Assembly (NCBI RefSeq): GCF_001939735.1
Contig: NZ_MJIL01000101.1
Coordinates: 62,001 to 126,000, forward strand
Length of the DNA stretch: 64,000 bases
Direction: 5' to 3'
From: Photobacterium proteolyticum
GTDB taxonomy: Bacteria; Pseudomonadota; Gammaproteobacteria; Enterobacterales; Vibrionaceae
Below the pieces are notes generated by a model. The model had not been told where the DNA came from. It ran no database searches and saw nothing but the letters and a program-made list of their open reading frames with translations. Of this stretch, positions 1 through 8,510 are shown piece after piece (within the stretch, counting starts at the first letter, position 1; every line of letters starts with the position of its first letter). A program made the position numbers and the translations under genes.

Positions 1-1077
1 AAGGTAGCCGCCGAAGACTTCATCTGCCCCTTCGCCGGAAAGCACCATCTTGATCCCCATAGCACGGATCTTACGTGACATCAGGTACATTGGCGTTGAA
101 GCACGGATTGTCGTGACATCGTAAGTTTCAATGTGGTAAATCACATCACGAATGGCATCCAGGCCTTCCTGAACTGTATAGGTCAACTCATGGTGAACGG
201 TACCAATGCTGTCTGCTACCACTTTAGCCGCTTTTAAATCAGGCGCGCCTTCAAGGCCGATAGCAAAGGAGTGCAATGTCGGCCACCATGCTTGAGATTG
301 CTCGTCATCTTCGATACGACGGGCCGCGAACTTTTTGGTGATAGCGGAGATGACAGATGAATCCAAACCACCTGACAACAGCACACCGTATGGAACATCT
401 GTCATTAGCTGACGCTTAACCGCACTCTCTAGTGCATTGGTCAGTGCAACTTTATCGGTCTTTGCGTCGGCAACGGTATCAAACTCCATCCAGTCACGCT
501 TGTAGTAACGCACCGGCTCGCCTTTCTTGCTCCATAGGAAGTGGCCTGGAGGAAACTCGCTGATGGTTTTACAAACCGGTACCAGTGATTTCATTTCAGA
601 AGCAACATAGTAGTTACCGTGCTCGTCATAGCCGTGGTACAGCGGGATAATACCGATATGGTCACGACCGATCAGATAGGCATCTTCCGTCTCATCATAA
701 AGGATGAAGCCAAAAATACCGTTGAGGTAGTCAAGCAGTTCCGGGCCTTTCTCCTTGTAGAGCGCCAGAATAATTTCACAGTCAGACTCAGTCTGGAAAG
801 GGTAGTCGGGTGCAAACTCAGCCTGAAGTTCTTTGTGGTTGTAAATTTCACCGTTTACCGCAAGAGCATGTGTTTTATCTTCGTTGTACAGAGGTTGCTC
901 ACCGCTGTTTAGGTCAACGATAGCCAGGCGCTCGTGCACCAGAATGGCTTTATCTGACGAGTAGATACCTGACCAGTCAGGACCGCGATGACGCATTTTC
1001 TTGGACATTTCTAGCGCGGTTTCGCGCAACGCTGCTGCATCACTCTTGATGTCTAAGATACCGAATACTGAACACAT
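1..1077 (-). CDS. asnB: Asparagine synthetase B, glutamine-hydrolysing (N-terminal part)
   Basis: Cytoplasmic enzyme making asparagine from aspartate, ATP and glutamine. The 359 visible residues begin MCSVFGILD, so the catalytic Cys2 of the class II glutaminase is exposed after Met removal. Glutaminase features follow (RHRGPDWSG, NGEIYNH), then the synthetase domain with its ATP-pyrophosphatase P-loop SGGLDSS near residue 235 and SGEGADEVFGGY at the window edge. The E. coli enzyme has about 554 residues, so roughly 195 C-terminal residues lie outside the window. The frame is open to base 1. The first ATG is the family start. A long palindrome lies in its 5' leader. Confidence 0.97.
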   Translation of the reverse strand, partial: MCSVFGILDIKSDAAALRETALEMSKKMRHRGPDWSGIYSSDKAILVHERLAIVDLNSGEQPLYNEDKTHALAVNGEIYNHKELQAEFAPDYPFQTESDCEIILALYKEKGPELLDYLNGIFGFILYDETEDAYLIGRDHIGIIPLYHGYDEHGNYYVASEMKSLVPVCKTISEFPPGHFLWSKKGEPVRYYKRDWMEFDTVADAKTDKVALTNALESAVKRQLMTDVPYGVLLSGGLDSSVISAITKKFAARRIEDDEQSQAWWPTLHSFAIGLEGAPDLKAAKVVADSIGTVHHELTYTVQEGLDAIRDVIYHIETYDVTTIRASTPMYLMSRKIRAMGIKMVLSGEGADEVFGGYL

Positions 1078-1130
1078 ACTTCTGACTCCAACTTTTAAAT
1101 CGCTTGTCGCTATCCATAATTGTTTGGGAG

Positions 1131-1182
1131 GGAGTAAGAATTGAGTATCTAGTTCCTAGTCTAGAGACTTAATTCTTACTCC
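1131..1182. repeat. Near-perfect 52-bp palindrome in the asnB leader
   Basis: Two 22-base arms (1131-1152 and 1161-1182) are inverted copies with two mismatches around an 8-base spacer. The centre carries three closely spaced CTAG tetranucleotides. It lies 54-105 bases upstream of the asnB start. There is no U-run beside it, so it is not a standard intrinsic terminator. It may be a dispersed REP-like repeat or a structured asnB leader; I cannot tell which from one copy. Confidence 0.7.
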
Positions 1183-1353
1183 TTGCTGCTAACGTCTCCC
1201 GTTCTTAATTGTTAAAATTGCGTATTCGGTAAAATAAAGCAACCTTTAATCTCTATTCAATTGAAGAAAAGCCTTGTCGGTGAATATTATCTAATAAAAA
1301 AGACTTTATCTGAATTTTATCTATTATTAGCTGGTTTTTTGAACGAAAAAACA

Positions 1354-1375
1354 AACGGCAGCCGAGGCTGCCGTT
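1354..1375 (-). terminator. Intrinsic terminator of the antiporter gene
   Basis: A perfect 10-bp GC-rich stem (AACGGCAGCC / GGCTGCCGTT) with a 2-base turn follows the antiporter stop codon on the minus strand. A T-rich tract follows it on that strand (TTGTTTTTTC). Confidence 0.8.
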
Positions 1376-1401
1376 ATAAAAAGTGAAGAATGGTTGAGGG
1401 G

Positions 1402-2988
1402 CTAGAGTGGTTTTATATCGGGCGACAGGTGCTCACAGACATGGCGGGCAAACCCACTACCTGCCTCGTTGTAAATGTTGAATGCCGCATCGACTCCCAG
1501 TTCGCTGAGCAGGGCTTCATCATCACTGTATTTGGCTATCGCCGCGATCTTACCTTGGTAATGACCTTCTCGAATCTGTTCCAGGGCAAAGCTGTTGGCC
1601 TGGCTATGAGGCATTGCCAGCAAAATCAGTTCGGTGTTGTGGCGTGAGATAACTCGAGCCCAGAAATCGGGGTCGGTAGCGTCGCCGTGGATCACATTGC
1701 GCCCGGCGGCTCGATGGAGCTGGACGGAGTCTTCACGGGTTTCGATACCAATGACTTGCTCGCCATAGCGTGCGACTAGTTCGTCGTAGGCACCTGAACC
1801 AATACGGCCCATGCCCAGAATCATGATTTTCTTGTTTCCGAGGTCAATCAGTTTATCGCTCGAATTAAGTTTGTCTGGCTCAAACTCTTTTAGCCACTTC
1901 GAAGCATCTTTGTATAACCGGTGGCCGATGCTATTGAGTGGAGCCGCGATCAGGAATGACAATGAGACGGCAATGGCGATGGCAACCAGAAAGTTGCCAG
2001 GCAGCATTCCCAGACTGTACGCTAGCCCGCCGACAATGAGGCCGAACTCGCTGTAGTTGAACAAGGTGAGCGTACCAAGCAGTGATGTCCGGACCCGGTA
2101 GCGGAACAGGTTAAAGATGATGTAGTAGAGGATGCCTTTTATCGGCAGCAGCAGAAGTAGTAGAATGGCCATCAGGAAGCCGTCGAGGGTCGGCTCTTCC
2201 GACAGACCTATGTTGAGGAAGAAGCAGACAAGCAACAGCTCTTTCAGGTTGAACAGTGATTTTGACAGCTCCGAGGCCTTAGGGTGAGCGGCTAGCATCA
2301 TCCCCAGGATCAGAGCGCCCAAATCGGCCTTCATGCCGACAGCCTCGAACAGGCCTGCACCGGCGACCAAGGCAAGGAAAATCCCATATAGCACCAGCAT
2401 TTCCCCGTGGCCGGCCTTGTCGAGAATTTTAAACAGTGACGGACGCAATAGGGGCAGGGCAAACAAGGCCAGTGCAGTGATCTCGGGCACCTTGCCGGTT
2501 GAAACGGTCAGGAAAATAACGGCAAAAATATCCTGCATGACCAGTACCCCAATGGCAAGGGTACCGTAGGTAGAGTTGAGCTCGCCTTTTTCCTGCAGCG
2601 CCTTGATCGCAAAAACGGTACTTGAAAATGAGAGTGCGAAGGCAAGCAGGCCAAGCTGCACCATATCCAGCTCGCTGAGCATTCCGAGGCCGAGTTGTTT
2701 CAAAGCCAGCAGGGCAAGGGTAAAGAGGCCGGTTGTCAGCAGGTTATGCAGTGTCGCCCCTCCCCAGATTTCTTTGGCAAGCAGGGTTTTGACATCGAGT
2801 TTGAGGCCTATCGAGAACAGTAGCAGGGTAACGCCGAGATCGGCCAGGACACTGAGGACCTCGGTTGACTGGTAGCCTGCGCTATTGAGGGCAAATCCCG
2901 CGACAAGGAAGCCTACCAGAGGAGGAAGCTTGCACCTCAGGGCTATAAAGCCAGCCAGGAAGGCGGCTATGATAAAAATAAGTTCCAT
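1402..2988 (-). CDS. CPA2-family monovalent cation:proton antiporter with TrkA-N domain (KefB/YbaL-like)
   Basis: Inner-membrane exchanger or channel of the CPA2 family. The N-terminal ~370 residues are strongly hydrophobic, with about a dozen membrane segments. They include the family's early PPLVGFLVAG-type stretch and a conserved FSSTVFAIK motif. The C-terminal part from about residue 390 is a Rossmann TrkA-N (RCK) domain with the nucleotide-binding glycine motif MILGMGRIGSGAY and an acidic residue after the second strand (GIETRED). Length (528) fits KefB/YbaL relatives. K+ or Na+ specificity cannot be read from the sequence. The ATG at 2988 has only a weak Shine-Dalgarno. It is transcribed alone. 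Confidence 0.88.
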   Translation of the reverse strand: MELIFIIAAFLAGFIALRCKLPPLVGFLVAGFALNSAGYQSTEVLSVLADLGVTLLLFSIGLKLDVKTLLAKEIWGGATLHNLLTTGLFTLALLALKQLGLGMLSELDMVQLGLLAFALSFSSTVFAIKALQEKGELNSTYGTLAIGVLVMQDIFAVIFLTVSTGKVPEITALALFALPLLRPSLFKILDKAGHGEMLVLYGIFLALVAGAGLFEAVGMKADLGALILGMMLAAHPKASELSKSLFNLKELLLVCFFLNIGLSEEPTLDGFLMAILLLLLLPIKGILYYIIFNLFRYRVRTSLLGTLTLFNYSEFGLIVGGLAYSLGMLPGNFLVAIAIAVSLSFLIAAPLNSIGHRLYKDASKWLKEFEPDKLNSSDKLIDLGNKKIMILGMGRIGSGAYDELVARYGEQVIGIETREDSVQLHRAAGRNVIHGDATDPDFWARVISRHNTELILLAMPHSQANSFALEQIREGHYQGKIAAIAKYSDDEALLSELGVDAAFNIYNEAGSGFARHVCEHLSPDIKPL

Positions 2989-3092
2989 GTTGAGACTAAT
3001 TATCCTTTCTTATTGTGTTCCCGGTAGCGTTATCGCATAAGCCATAGTGTAGTTTGGGTGTAGAGGCTTAATTTTTTGCGCAATATACCACA

Positions 3093-3123
3093 AGGGGCAT
3101 GTACCTGTCCGGTACATGCCCCT
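3093..3123. terminator. Strong hairpin between nagC and the antiporter gene
   Basis: A perfect 13-bp inverted repeat (3093-3105 / 3111-3123) with a 5-base loop lies 70 bases beyond the nagC stop. The T-run follows it on the plus strand (CCTTTTTAG), whereas nagC is read on the minus strand. Its working direction is therefore unclear; it may still end nagC transcripts. Confidence 0.55.
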
Positions 3124-3190
3124 TTTTAGTGTGGTGAAAAAGCTGCTGTGCTATGAGCTTGGCTTGCTGTCAGGCACTGTGGTGTCGGGC

Positions 3191-4405
3191 CTAATCTTCA
3201 AGTAGTCGTTGAAGCAGCACGCCGTTAAGCATAGCACGCTTGATCATTGAAAATGCCCCGATGGTAGGCTGGCTATAGAGCTCAGATTCTACAATCGGCA
3301 GATCTTTATGGAACGTCGACAGTGACTGGGTTTCAACGCAGCGGCGAATAGCCGGGAAAATGACATCTTTGGCCTGGATGATATTGCCGGCAACCACGAT
3401 TTTTTGCGGGTTGAATAAATTAATCGTCATAGCCAATGCCTTGCCGAGTTGATTACCGACCTTGATCAGTACCTGGCAGGCCAGTTCGTCACCCTTGTTG
3501 GCCGCTTCGCAGATGGCTGGCATAGTGACTTCCTCCAGCTCCTGCAGGCTGCTACGGTAACCTTGGGCCAGCAGGCTCTGAGCCTGTTTGATGATGGCCG
3601 GATCTGCCGCCACTGTTTCCAGGCAGCCGAAGTTGCCGCACTGGCACTTGTCACCGAGCGGATCAATCTGGATATGGCCTATCTCACCGACATTACGGTT
3701 AAAGCCAAGGAATACCTGTCCGTTCACGATGATCCCGGCACCGGTACCGTGGTGGACACTGATCAGGATTGAATCTTTACAGTCCTGGCTCGCGCCGAAA
3801 TAGTGTTCGGCTAACGCCAGGCCTCGGATGTCGTTACCGACAAAGCAGGAAACGCCGAATTTCTCGCTGATAATTTCCGAGAGCGGAAAGTTATCCACCT
3901 CAATATGTGGCATATATTCGACCACGCCGGTTTCCGGATCAATCAGTCCCGGCAGGGTAATACCGAAAGCGACCAGCTCACGCATGATATTTTGGTTGTC
4001 TGCGATGAACTGGCGGATATGGCCAAGCAGGCCGTCGGTCAGTTCTTGCTGGTTGGCGTAGTTAAACTGATGAGCGGCGCTGGCTATGTGCTTGCCGCTC
4101 AAGTCGTAAATGGTTAATTCGATATAGTTGCGTCCAAGCCGGATAGCAATCGAATGGAAAGGCGCTGACTCTGTCGTCAGCGAAATGGCACGTCGTCCAC
4201 CGGTGGAAGCCTGCTGCGCGACCTCTTTGATCAGGCCGCGTTCAAGCAATTGGCGGGTGATTTTAGTAACGCTTGCAGGAGCCAGCTGACTTACGTCTGC
4301 TACCTGGATACGTGAAATAGGGCCTTGCAAGTCAATGAGTCTGTAAACAGCTGCACTGTTAAGCTGCTTTACCAGATCTACATTACCAATTTGTCCGCCT
4401 GTCAT
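3191..4405 (-). CDS. nagC: N-acetylglucosamine repressor, ROK family
   Basis: Transcription factor that represses amino-sugar genes and is released by GlcNAc-6-phosphate. An N-terminal winged helix-turn-helix (about residues 15-75, with ASVTKITRQLLERGL as recognition region) precedes a ROK sugar-kinase-like domain. The ROK zinc signature is visible as GHIQIDPLGDKCQCGNFGC, followed by LETVA. Length 404 equals typical NagC. It is the last gene of nagB-nagA-nagC, with only 2 bases between the nagA stop and its ATG, so translation is probably coupled. Its likely operators are at 6413-6433 and 6507-6528. Confidence 0.95.
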   Translation of the reverse strand: MTGGQIGNVDLVKQLNSAAVYRLIDLQGPISRIQVADVSQLAPASVTKITRQLLERGLIKEVAQQASTGGRRAISLTTESAPFHSIAIRLGRNYIELTIYDLSGKHIASAAHQFNYANQQELTDGLLGHIRQFIADNQNIMRELVAFGITLPGLIDPETGVVEYMPHIEVDNFPLSEIISEKFGVSCFVGNDIRGLALAEHYFGASQDCKDSILISVHHGTGAGIIVNGQVFLGFNRNVGEIGHIQIDPLGDKCQCGNFGCLETVAADPAIIKQAQSLLAQGYRSSLQELEEVTMPAICEAANKGDELACQVLIKVGNQLGKALAMTINLFNPQKIVVAGNIIQAKDVIFPAIRRCVETQSLSTFHKDLPIVESELYSQPTIGAFSMIKRAMLNGVLLQRLLED

Positions 4406-4407
4406 AG

Positions 4408-5544
4408 TTAGTTCTGCTCGTATTCACCGTTAACAACAGTCGCCCGAACATGGTAGTCACGATCAAAAATAGCCAGGTTAGCAACCATGCCTTTTTTGAT
4501 GGCCCCCAGTGTCTTGTCCGCACCAATGGCACGAGCAGGATACAGGGTTGCCATACGAATCGCTTCGTCCAGGGCGATACCTGCATGCTCGACACTGTTT
4601 TGAACTGCTTCTATCATAGTGAGTGCCGAACCGCCAAGTGTGCCATTTTCATCAACACACTTGCCATCACGGTAATATACTTTCTTACCGACAAAAATAA
4701 AGTGATCAATGTCTGCTCCTGCTGGTGCAGTTGCATCGGTGACCAAAACAAGTTTTTCGCCTTTCATCCTGTGAGCCATACGAATATTGGCATAATCTAC
4801 ATGAAAACCGTCCGCTATCACCCCGGTGTAGACATCCGGCGTGTCGTAGATGGCCCCGACCATGCCTGGCTCGCGGCCGGCAATCGGTGTCATGGCATTA
4901 AACAGGTGGGTCGCAAAGCTGATACCGGCCTCAAAGCCTTTGCGCGCCTCGACATAGGTCGCATTGGTATGGCCTGCAGAAACAACAATACCGGCCTCGG
5001 CCAGATGTCGGATATGCTCGTGGGAGTTTTGTTCCGGTGCCAGTGTTACCTTGGCCACGATATCGGCATTGTCACAGATGGTCTGGATCATGGCGTCATC
5101 GGAACGACGGATGTGATCGACACTGTGGATACCTTTTTTCATCACGTTCAGGTAAGGACCTTCCAGGTGCAAACCGAGCGAGTGGTTTTGATACTGGGCA
5201 TGATATTCGCGGGCTGCGGCAATGACCGTTTTCATATCTTCGTCAGACGAGGTGATCAGCGTCGGCAAGAAGCTGGTGCAGCCTGATTTCAGGTTGGCGC
5301 GGTGCATGGTATGGATGGTATCGGCATTGATCTCATCGTTTAGCATGACGCCGCCGCAGCCGTTGAGCTGCAGATCGATGAAGCCTGGTGTCAGGTTGGC
5401 CCCGTCCAGATCCAGCGTTTCAATATCTTGAGGTAGCTCGTCGGCAGGGCAAATAGCGTGAATGTTCACGCCGTCAATAATGACGGCGTGGTTACTCAGC
5501 ACATCGCTACCGGTAAAAATACGGCAGTTGGTAAGCGCGTACAT
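4408..5544 (-). CDS. nagA: N-acetylglucosamine-6-phosphate deacetylase
   Basis: Cytoplasmic amidohydrolase that converts GlcNAc-6-P to glucosamine-6-P and acetate, the step before NagB. Metal and catalytic motifs are present: HLEGPYLN, SAGHTNATY, THLFNAM and the catalytic-Asp region VTDATAPAG. The start is placed at the ATG at 5544 (MYALTN), which has AGGAG upstream and matches E. coli MYALT. A TTG two codons earlier would also keep the frame but is less likely. Length is 378 residues. It lies 12 bases after nagB. Confidence 0.96.
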   Translation of the reverse strand: MYALTNCRIFTGSDVLSNHAVIIDGVNIHAICPADELPQDIETLDLDGANLTPGFIDLQLNGCGGVMLNDEINADTIHTMHRANLKSGCTSFLPTLITSSDEDMKTVIAAAREYHAQYQNHSLGLHLEGPYLNVMKKGIHSVDHIRRSDDAMIQTICDNADIVAKVTLAPEQNSHEHIRHLAEAGIVVSAGHTNATYVEARKGFEAGISFATHLFNAMTPIAGREPGMVGAIYDTPDVYTGVIADGFHVDYANIRMAHRMKGEKLVLVTDATAPAGADIDHFIFVGKKVYYRDGKCVDENGTLGGSALTMIEAVQNSVEHAGIALDEAIRMATLYPARAIGADKTLGAIKKGMVANLAIFDRDYHVRATVVNGEYEQN

Positions 5545-5556
5545 GAACAACTCCTA

Positions 5557-6357
5557 TTACAGGTTCTTGATGTTTTCAGCTTCCAGTTCCTGGAAGTATT
5601 TCACAGTTTTGACTTTCAGCTCCTGTGTTGACGGCTCGTCACAGACAATCAGTGATTTAGGGTGTAGCTGAAGGGCAGATACCGTCCACAGGTGGTTAAC
5701 CGAACCTTCAACGGCGGCTTCAAGAGCCTGGGCCTTGTTGTGGCCGGTAACCAGAATCATGATTTCCCGTGCATCCAGCAGCGTACCAACACCGATGGTT
5801 AGTGCGTACTTTGGTACCTGATCCATATCACCGTCAAAGAAGCGCGAGTTTGCAATACGTGTGTCTTCGGTCAGTGTTTTGATACGGGTGCGTGATGCCA
5901 GCGAAGAAGCCGGCTCGTTGAAGGCAATATGTCCGTCATTGCCTACACCGCCCATGAACAAATTAATTTTACCGTAAGATTTGATCTTGTCCTCGTAACG
6001 CTGACATTCTGCTTCGTGATCGTCAGTATTACCATTCAGGAGATTGATGTTTTCTTCTTGAATATCAATGTGTTTAAAGAAGTTGTTGTACATGAAGCTG
6101 CGGTATGACTCAGGGTGGTCGGCCGAGATACCGATATACTCATCCATGTTGAAGGTAACAACGTGCTTAAAACTTACTTCTCCAGCTTCATAAAGCTCGA
6201 TCAAACGCTTGTATGTTGCCAGTGGAGTACCACCAGTCGGTAAACCTAATACAAAAGGACGGTCGGCTGTTGGCTGAAATTTATTAATAGAATCAGCGAT
6301 ATAGCGAGCGGACCACAAACCTACATCTTTAGCTTTATTCAGCGGGATTAGTCTCAC
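5557..6357 (-). CDS. nagB: Glucosamine-6-phosphate deaminase
   Basis: Converts glucosamine-6-phosphate to fructose-6-phosphate and ammonium, feeding amino sugar into glycolysis. Family motifs include LGLPTGGTP, FNMDEYIG and GGVGNDGHIAFNEPASS. Length 266 equals the E. coli hexameric, allosteric enzyme. The start codon is GTG at 6357 with GAGG upstream. First gene of nagBAC, divergent from nagE across a 255-bp control region with NagC-like and CRP-like sites. Confidence 0.97.
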   Translation of the reverse strand: MRLIPLNKAKDVGLWSARYIADSINKFQPTADRPFVLGLPTGGTPLATYKRLIELYEAGEVSFKHVVTFNMDEYIGISADHPESYRSFMYNNFFKHIDIQEENINLLNGNTDDHEAECQRYEDKIKSYGKINLFMGGVGNDGHIAFNEPASSLASRTRIKTLTEDTRIANSRFFDGDMDQVPKYALTIGVGTLLDAREIMILVTGHNKAQALEAAVEGSVNHLWTVSALQLHPKSLIVCDEPSTQELKVKTVKYFQELEAENIKNL

Positions 6358-6412
6358 GGTGATACCTCATTCCTAGTAGAAAATACGATTAAATCTTAGC
6401 GGCATATTACCT

Positions 6413-6433
6413 TTGTTTTGGATAATAAAATAA
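6413..6433. promoter_or_regulatory. Putative NagC operator, nagB side
   Basis: A 21-bp near-palindrome with TTGTTTT and AAAATAA half-sites matching in 6 of 7 positions. It fits the AT-rich arms of NagC operators. Its centre lies about 94 bp (roughly nine helical turns) from the nagE-side operator, a spacing compatible with a NagC repression loop like that of E. coli nagE-nagB. Confidence 0.5.
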
Positions 6434-6478
6434 GTTTTATGATCGGGCTAGCAAAATCGCTCTATTGTTAGTTAATCA

Positions 6479-6494
6479 GGTGATAAAGATCACA
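6479..6494. promoter_or_regulatory. CRP-like site in the nagB-nagE control region
   Basis: GGTGA and TCACA half-sites separated by six bases closely match the CRP consensus TGTGA-N6-TCACA. It sits between the two NagC-like operators, as in E. coli, consistent with catabolite activation of both divergent promoters. Confidence 0.7.
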
Positions 6495-6506
6495 ATTGAT
6501 GAGGTT

Positions 6507-6528
6507 TTAATTTGCGGGGCGAAATTAA
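6507..6528. promoter_or_regulatory. Putative NagC operator, nagE side
   Basis: Perfect 7-bp inverted arms TTAATTT and AAATTAA around a GC-rich 8-base centre, the usual NagC operator architecture. It lies about 80 bases upstream of the nagE GTG. Confidence 0.7.
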
Positions 6529-6612
6529 TCTCTTACACTGCAAATGACTTAATCGGATAACTAAAAAAAGTTATCTGGATCGCATCTAAGAAAACCATAG
6601 GGGGAACTAAGG

Positions 6613-8103
6613 GTGAATATTCTTGGATATTTTCAGAAAGTAGGTAAGGCGCTGATGGTACCTGTTGCCACGCTGCCTGCCGCCGCAATATTAATGGGTA
6701 TTGGTTACTGGATTGATCCGAACGGCTGGGGTGCAAACAGTGCACTGGCAGCCTTTTTGATCAAGGCTGGTGCCGCTATTATTGATAACATGTCTGTACT
6801 GTTCGCAATCGGTGTTGCGTACGGTATGTCTAAAGATAAAGATGGTGCAGCAGCACTTTCTGGTTTTGTTGGCTTTTTAGTCGTTACAACGCTGCTGTCT
6901 CCGGGCGCAGTTGCACAAATTCAAGGCATTGACCCTAGCGCAGTGCCTGCAGCATTCGCGAAGATCAATAACCAATTTGTCGGTATCTTAGTCGGTATCG
7001 TATCTGCTGAAATCTATAATCGCTTCTCTGCTGTAGAACTTCACAAAGCCCTGGCATTCTTCTCGGGCAAGCGTCTGGTTCCTATCCTGACGTCATTCGC
7101 AGGTATCTTTATTGCTTTCATTCTGATGTACATCTGGCCAGCTGTTTATGGTGGTCTTGTGAACTTCGGTGAAGGTATCCAGGGTATGGGTGAGCTAGGT
7201 GCCGGTATCTATGCATTCTTTAACCGTCTATTGATTCCTGTTGGTCTTCACCACGCACTGAACTCTGTATTCTGGTTTGACGTTGCCGGTATCAACGATA
7301 TTCCTAACTTCCTTGGTGGCGCGAAATCTATTGCTGAAGGTGTGGCGACTCCGGGTGTGACCGGTATGTATCAGGCAGGCTTCTTCCCAATCATGATGTT
7401 CGGCCTGCCGGGTGCGGCACTTGCGATGTACCATACAGCGAAAGCCAAGAACAAAGAAAAAGTTGCTTCAATCATGATTGCAGCCGGTTTCGCATCATTC
7501 TTCACCGGTGTTACTGAGCCGCTAGAGTTTGCCTTCATGTTCCTGGCACCTGCGCTATACGTTGTTCACGCAGCACTAGCTGGCTTGTCTGTATACATTG
7601 CGGCATCAATGCAGTGGATTGCTGGCTTCGGCTTCTCGGCTGGTCTGGTCGATATGGTGCTGTCGACGCGTAACCCGCTAGCGGTTAACTGGTACATGCT
7701 AATTGTTCAAGGCCTGGTATTCTTCGGTCTGTACTACGCAATCTTCCGTACTGTCATTGTTAAGTTCAACCTGAAAACACCGGGTCGTGAAGACGATGAT
7801 ACGGAAGAAGGTTCAGTTGCTGGTTCAGAAGAAACGGGTGAGCTGGCTAAACAGTACCTGAAAGCGCTGGGTGGCCACGGTAACCTTGAGAACATCGATG
7901 CATGTATCACGCGTCTGCGCCTGACACTGAAAGACAGCAGCCTGGCTGATGAGAAAACTCTGAAGGCTCTGGGTGCCATGGGTGTGGTTAAACTTGGTAC
8001 CAACAATATTCAGGTTATCCTTGGCCCGCTGGCGGAAATCGTTGCTGGCGAAATGAAAAAAATCCCGGCATCTGAAGATCTCTCTTCGGTAAAACTGCCT
8101 TAA
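6613..8103 (+). CDS. nagE: PTS N-acetylglucosamine transporter, EIICB
   Basis: Inner-membrane phosphotransferase permease that imports and phosphorylates GlcNAc. The EIIC membrane domain spans about residues 1-385, with a glucose-family LLIPVGLHHALN motif and GVTEPLEF. The EIIB domain (about 410-490) carries the phosphorylated cysteine in DACITRLRL. There is no C-terminal EIIA, unlike E. coli NagE (about 648 residues), so a separate glucose-type EIIA must donate phosphate. The start is GTG at 6613 behind a purine-rich GGGGGAACTAAGG. A terminator follows at 8155. Confidence 0.96.
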   Translation: MNILGYFQKVGKALMVPVATLPAAAILMGIGYWIDPNGWGANSALAAFLIKAGAAIIDNMSVLFAIGVAYGMSKDKDGAAALSGFVGFLVVTTLLSPGAVAQIQGIDPSAVPAAFAKINNQFVGILVGIVSAEIYNRFSAVELHKALAFFSGKRLVPILTSFAGIFIAFILMYIWPAVYGGLVNFGEGIQGMGELGAGIYAFFNRLLIPVGLHHALNSVFWFDVAGINDIPNFLGGAKSIAEGVATPGVTGMYQAGFFPIMMFGLPGAALAMYHTAKAKNKEKVASIMIAAGFASFFTGVTEPLEFAFMFLAPALYVVHAALAGLSVYIAASMQWIAGFGFSAGLVDMVLSTRNPLAVNWYMLIVQGLVFFGLYYAIFRTVIVKFNLKTPGREDDDTEEGSVAGSEETGELAKQYLKALGGHGNLENIDACITRLRLTLKDSSLADEKTLKALGAMGVVKLGTNNIQVILGPLAEIVAGEMKKIPASEDLSSVKLP

Positions 8104-8154
8104 TGACCTAAAGCCGGGCTCCTGGTCAGGGAGCCTGGATAACGGCGTGAAGAG

Positions 8155-8182
8155 CGGCCTCTTGTTGGAGGCCGTTTTTTTT
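8155..8182 (+). terminator. Intrinsic terminator of nagE
   Basis: A 7-bp stem CGGCCTC/GAGGCCG with a 6-base loop is followed directly by eight T residues. Confidence 0.9.
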
Positions 8183-8410
8183 CCAAAACAAGATTACAAT
8201 GAGGCTTGGCCATCGCTACCGCAAGGCTCCGCTCTGGTTCGGCGGGTTGTGCCTTGCTAGTTTCCGAATACGCTTTCCCCGAAGTGTATTCCGAAGCTGC
8301 CCTGGTAGTTTTAGGCTTGGGTTGCCCTGCATCTTGAGGTTGCTTGGGTATAGTGATGCTCGAATTGGGTGTCATCTGTTTATATTGCCCTGCGATAGCG
8401 GGGTTTTTTT
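8183..8410 (+). ncRNA. Candidate structured small RNA between nagE and glnS
   Basis: This stretch lies between the nagE terminator and a second terminator and has no convincing coding frame. Two stable stems are visible: a perfect 7-bp pairing 8221-8227/8251-8257 and a 12-position stem 8264-8275/8282-8293 with two non-pairs and a 6-base loop. The 3' end is the terminator at 8388-8410. No good sigma70 promoter was found, so a processed nagE 3' product or an RNA starting further on is also possible. I do not recognise the family. Confidence 0.4.
8388..8410 (+). terminator. Second intrinsic terminator upstream of glnS
   Basis: Stem CCCTGC/GCGGGG (one T-G pair) with a GATA tetraloop, followed by seven T residues. 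It is separate from the nagE terminator about 230 bases upstream and so implies another transcript ending here. The remaining ~100 bases before glnS must contain the glnS promoter; I could not assign it with confidence. Confidence 0.75.
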
Positions 8411-8510
8411 ATACATATCGACAAACAATGCACACTATTTGTTGAGTCGTGCACCATATTTATGGATCATAGAGGGTTCTAAAATCCTGTAAGCACACGA
8501 GGTGTAATAG

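Noticed and set aside
4450..5286. 278-codon plus-strand frame inside nagA
   Set aside because: Antisense shadow of nagA; no ribosome site and no recognisable domain.
8199..8492. 97-codon frame (and an opposite 91-codon frame) between nagE and glnS
   Set aside because: They overlap structured RNA and a terminator and have Cys/Arg/Leu-rich, non-family sequence.
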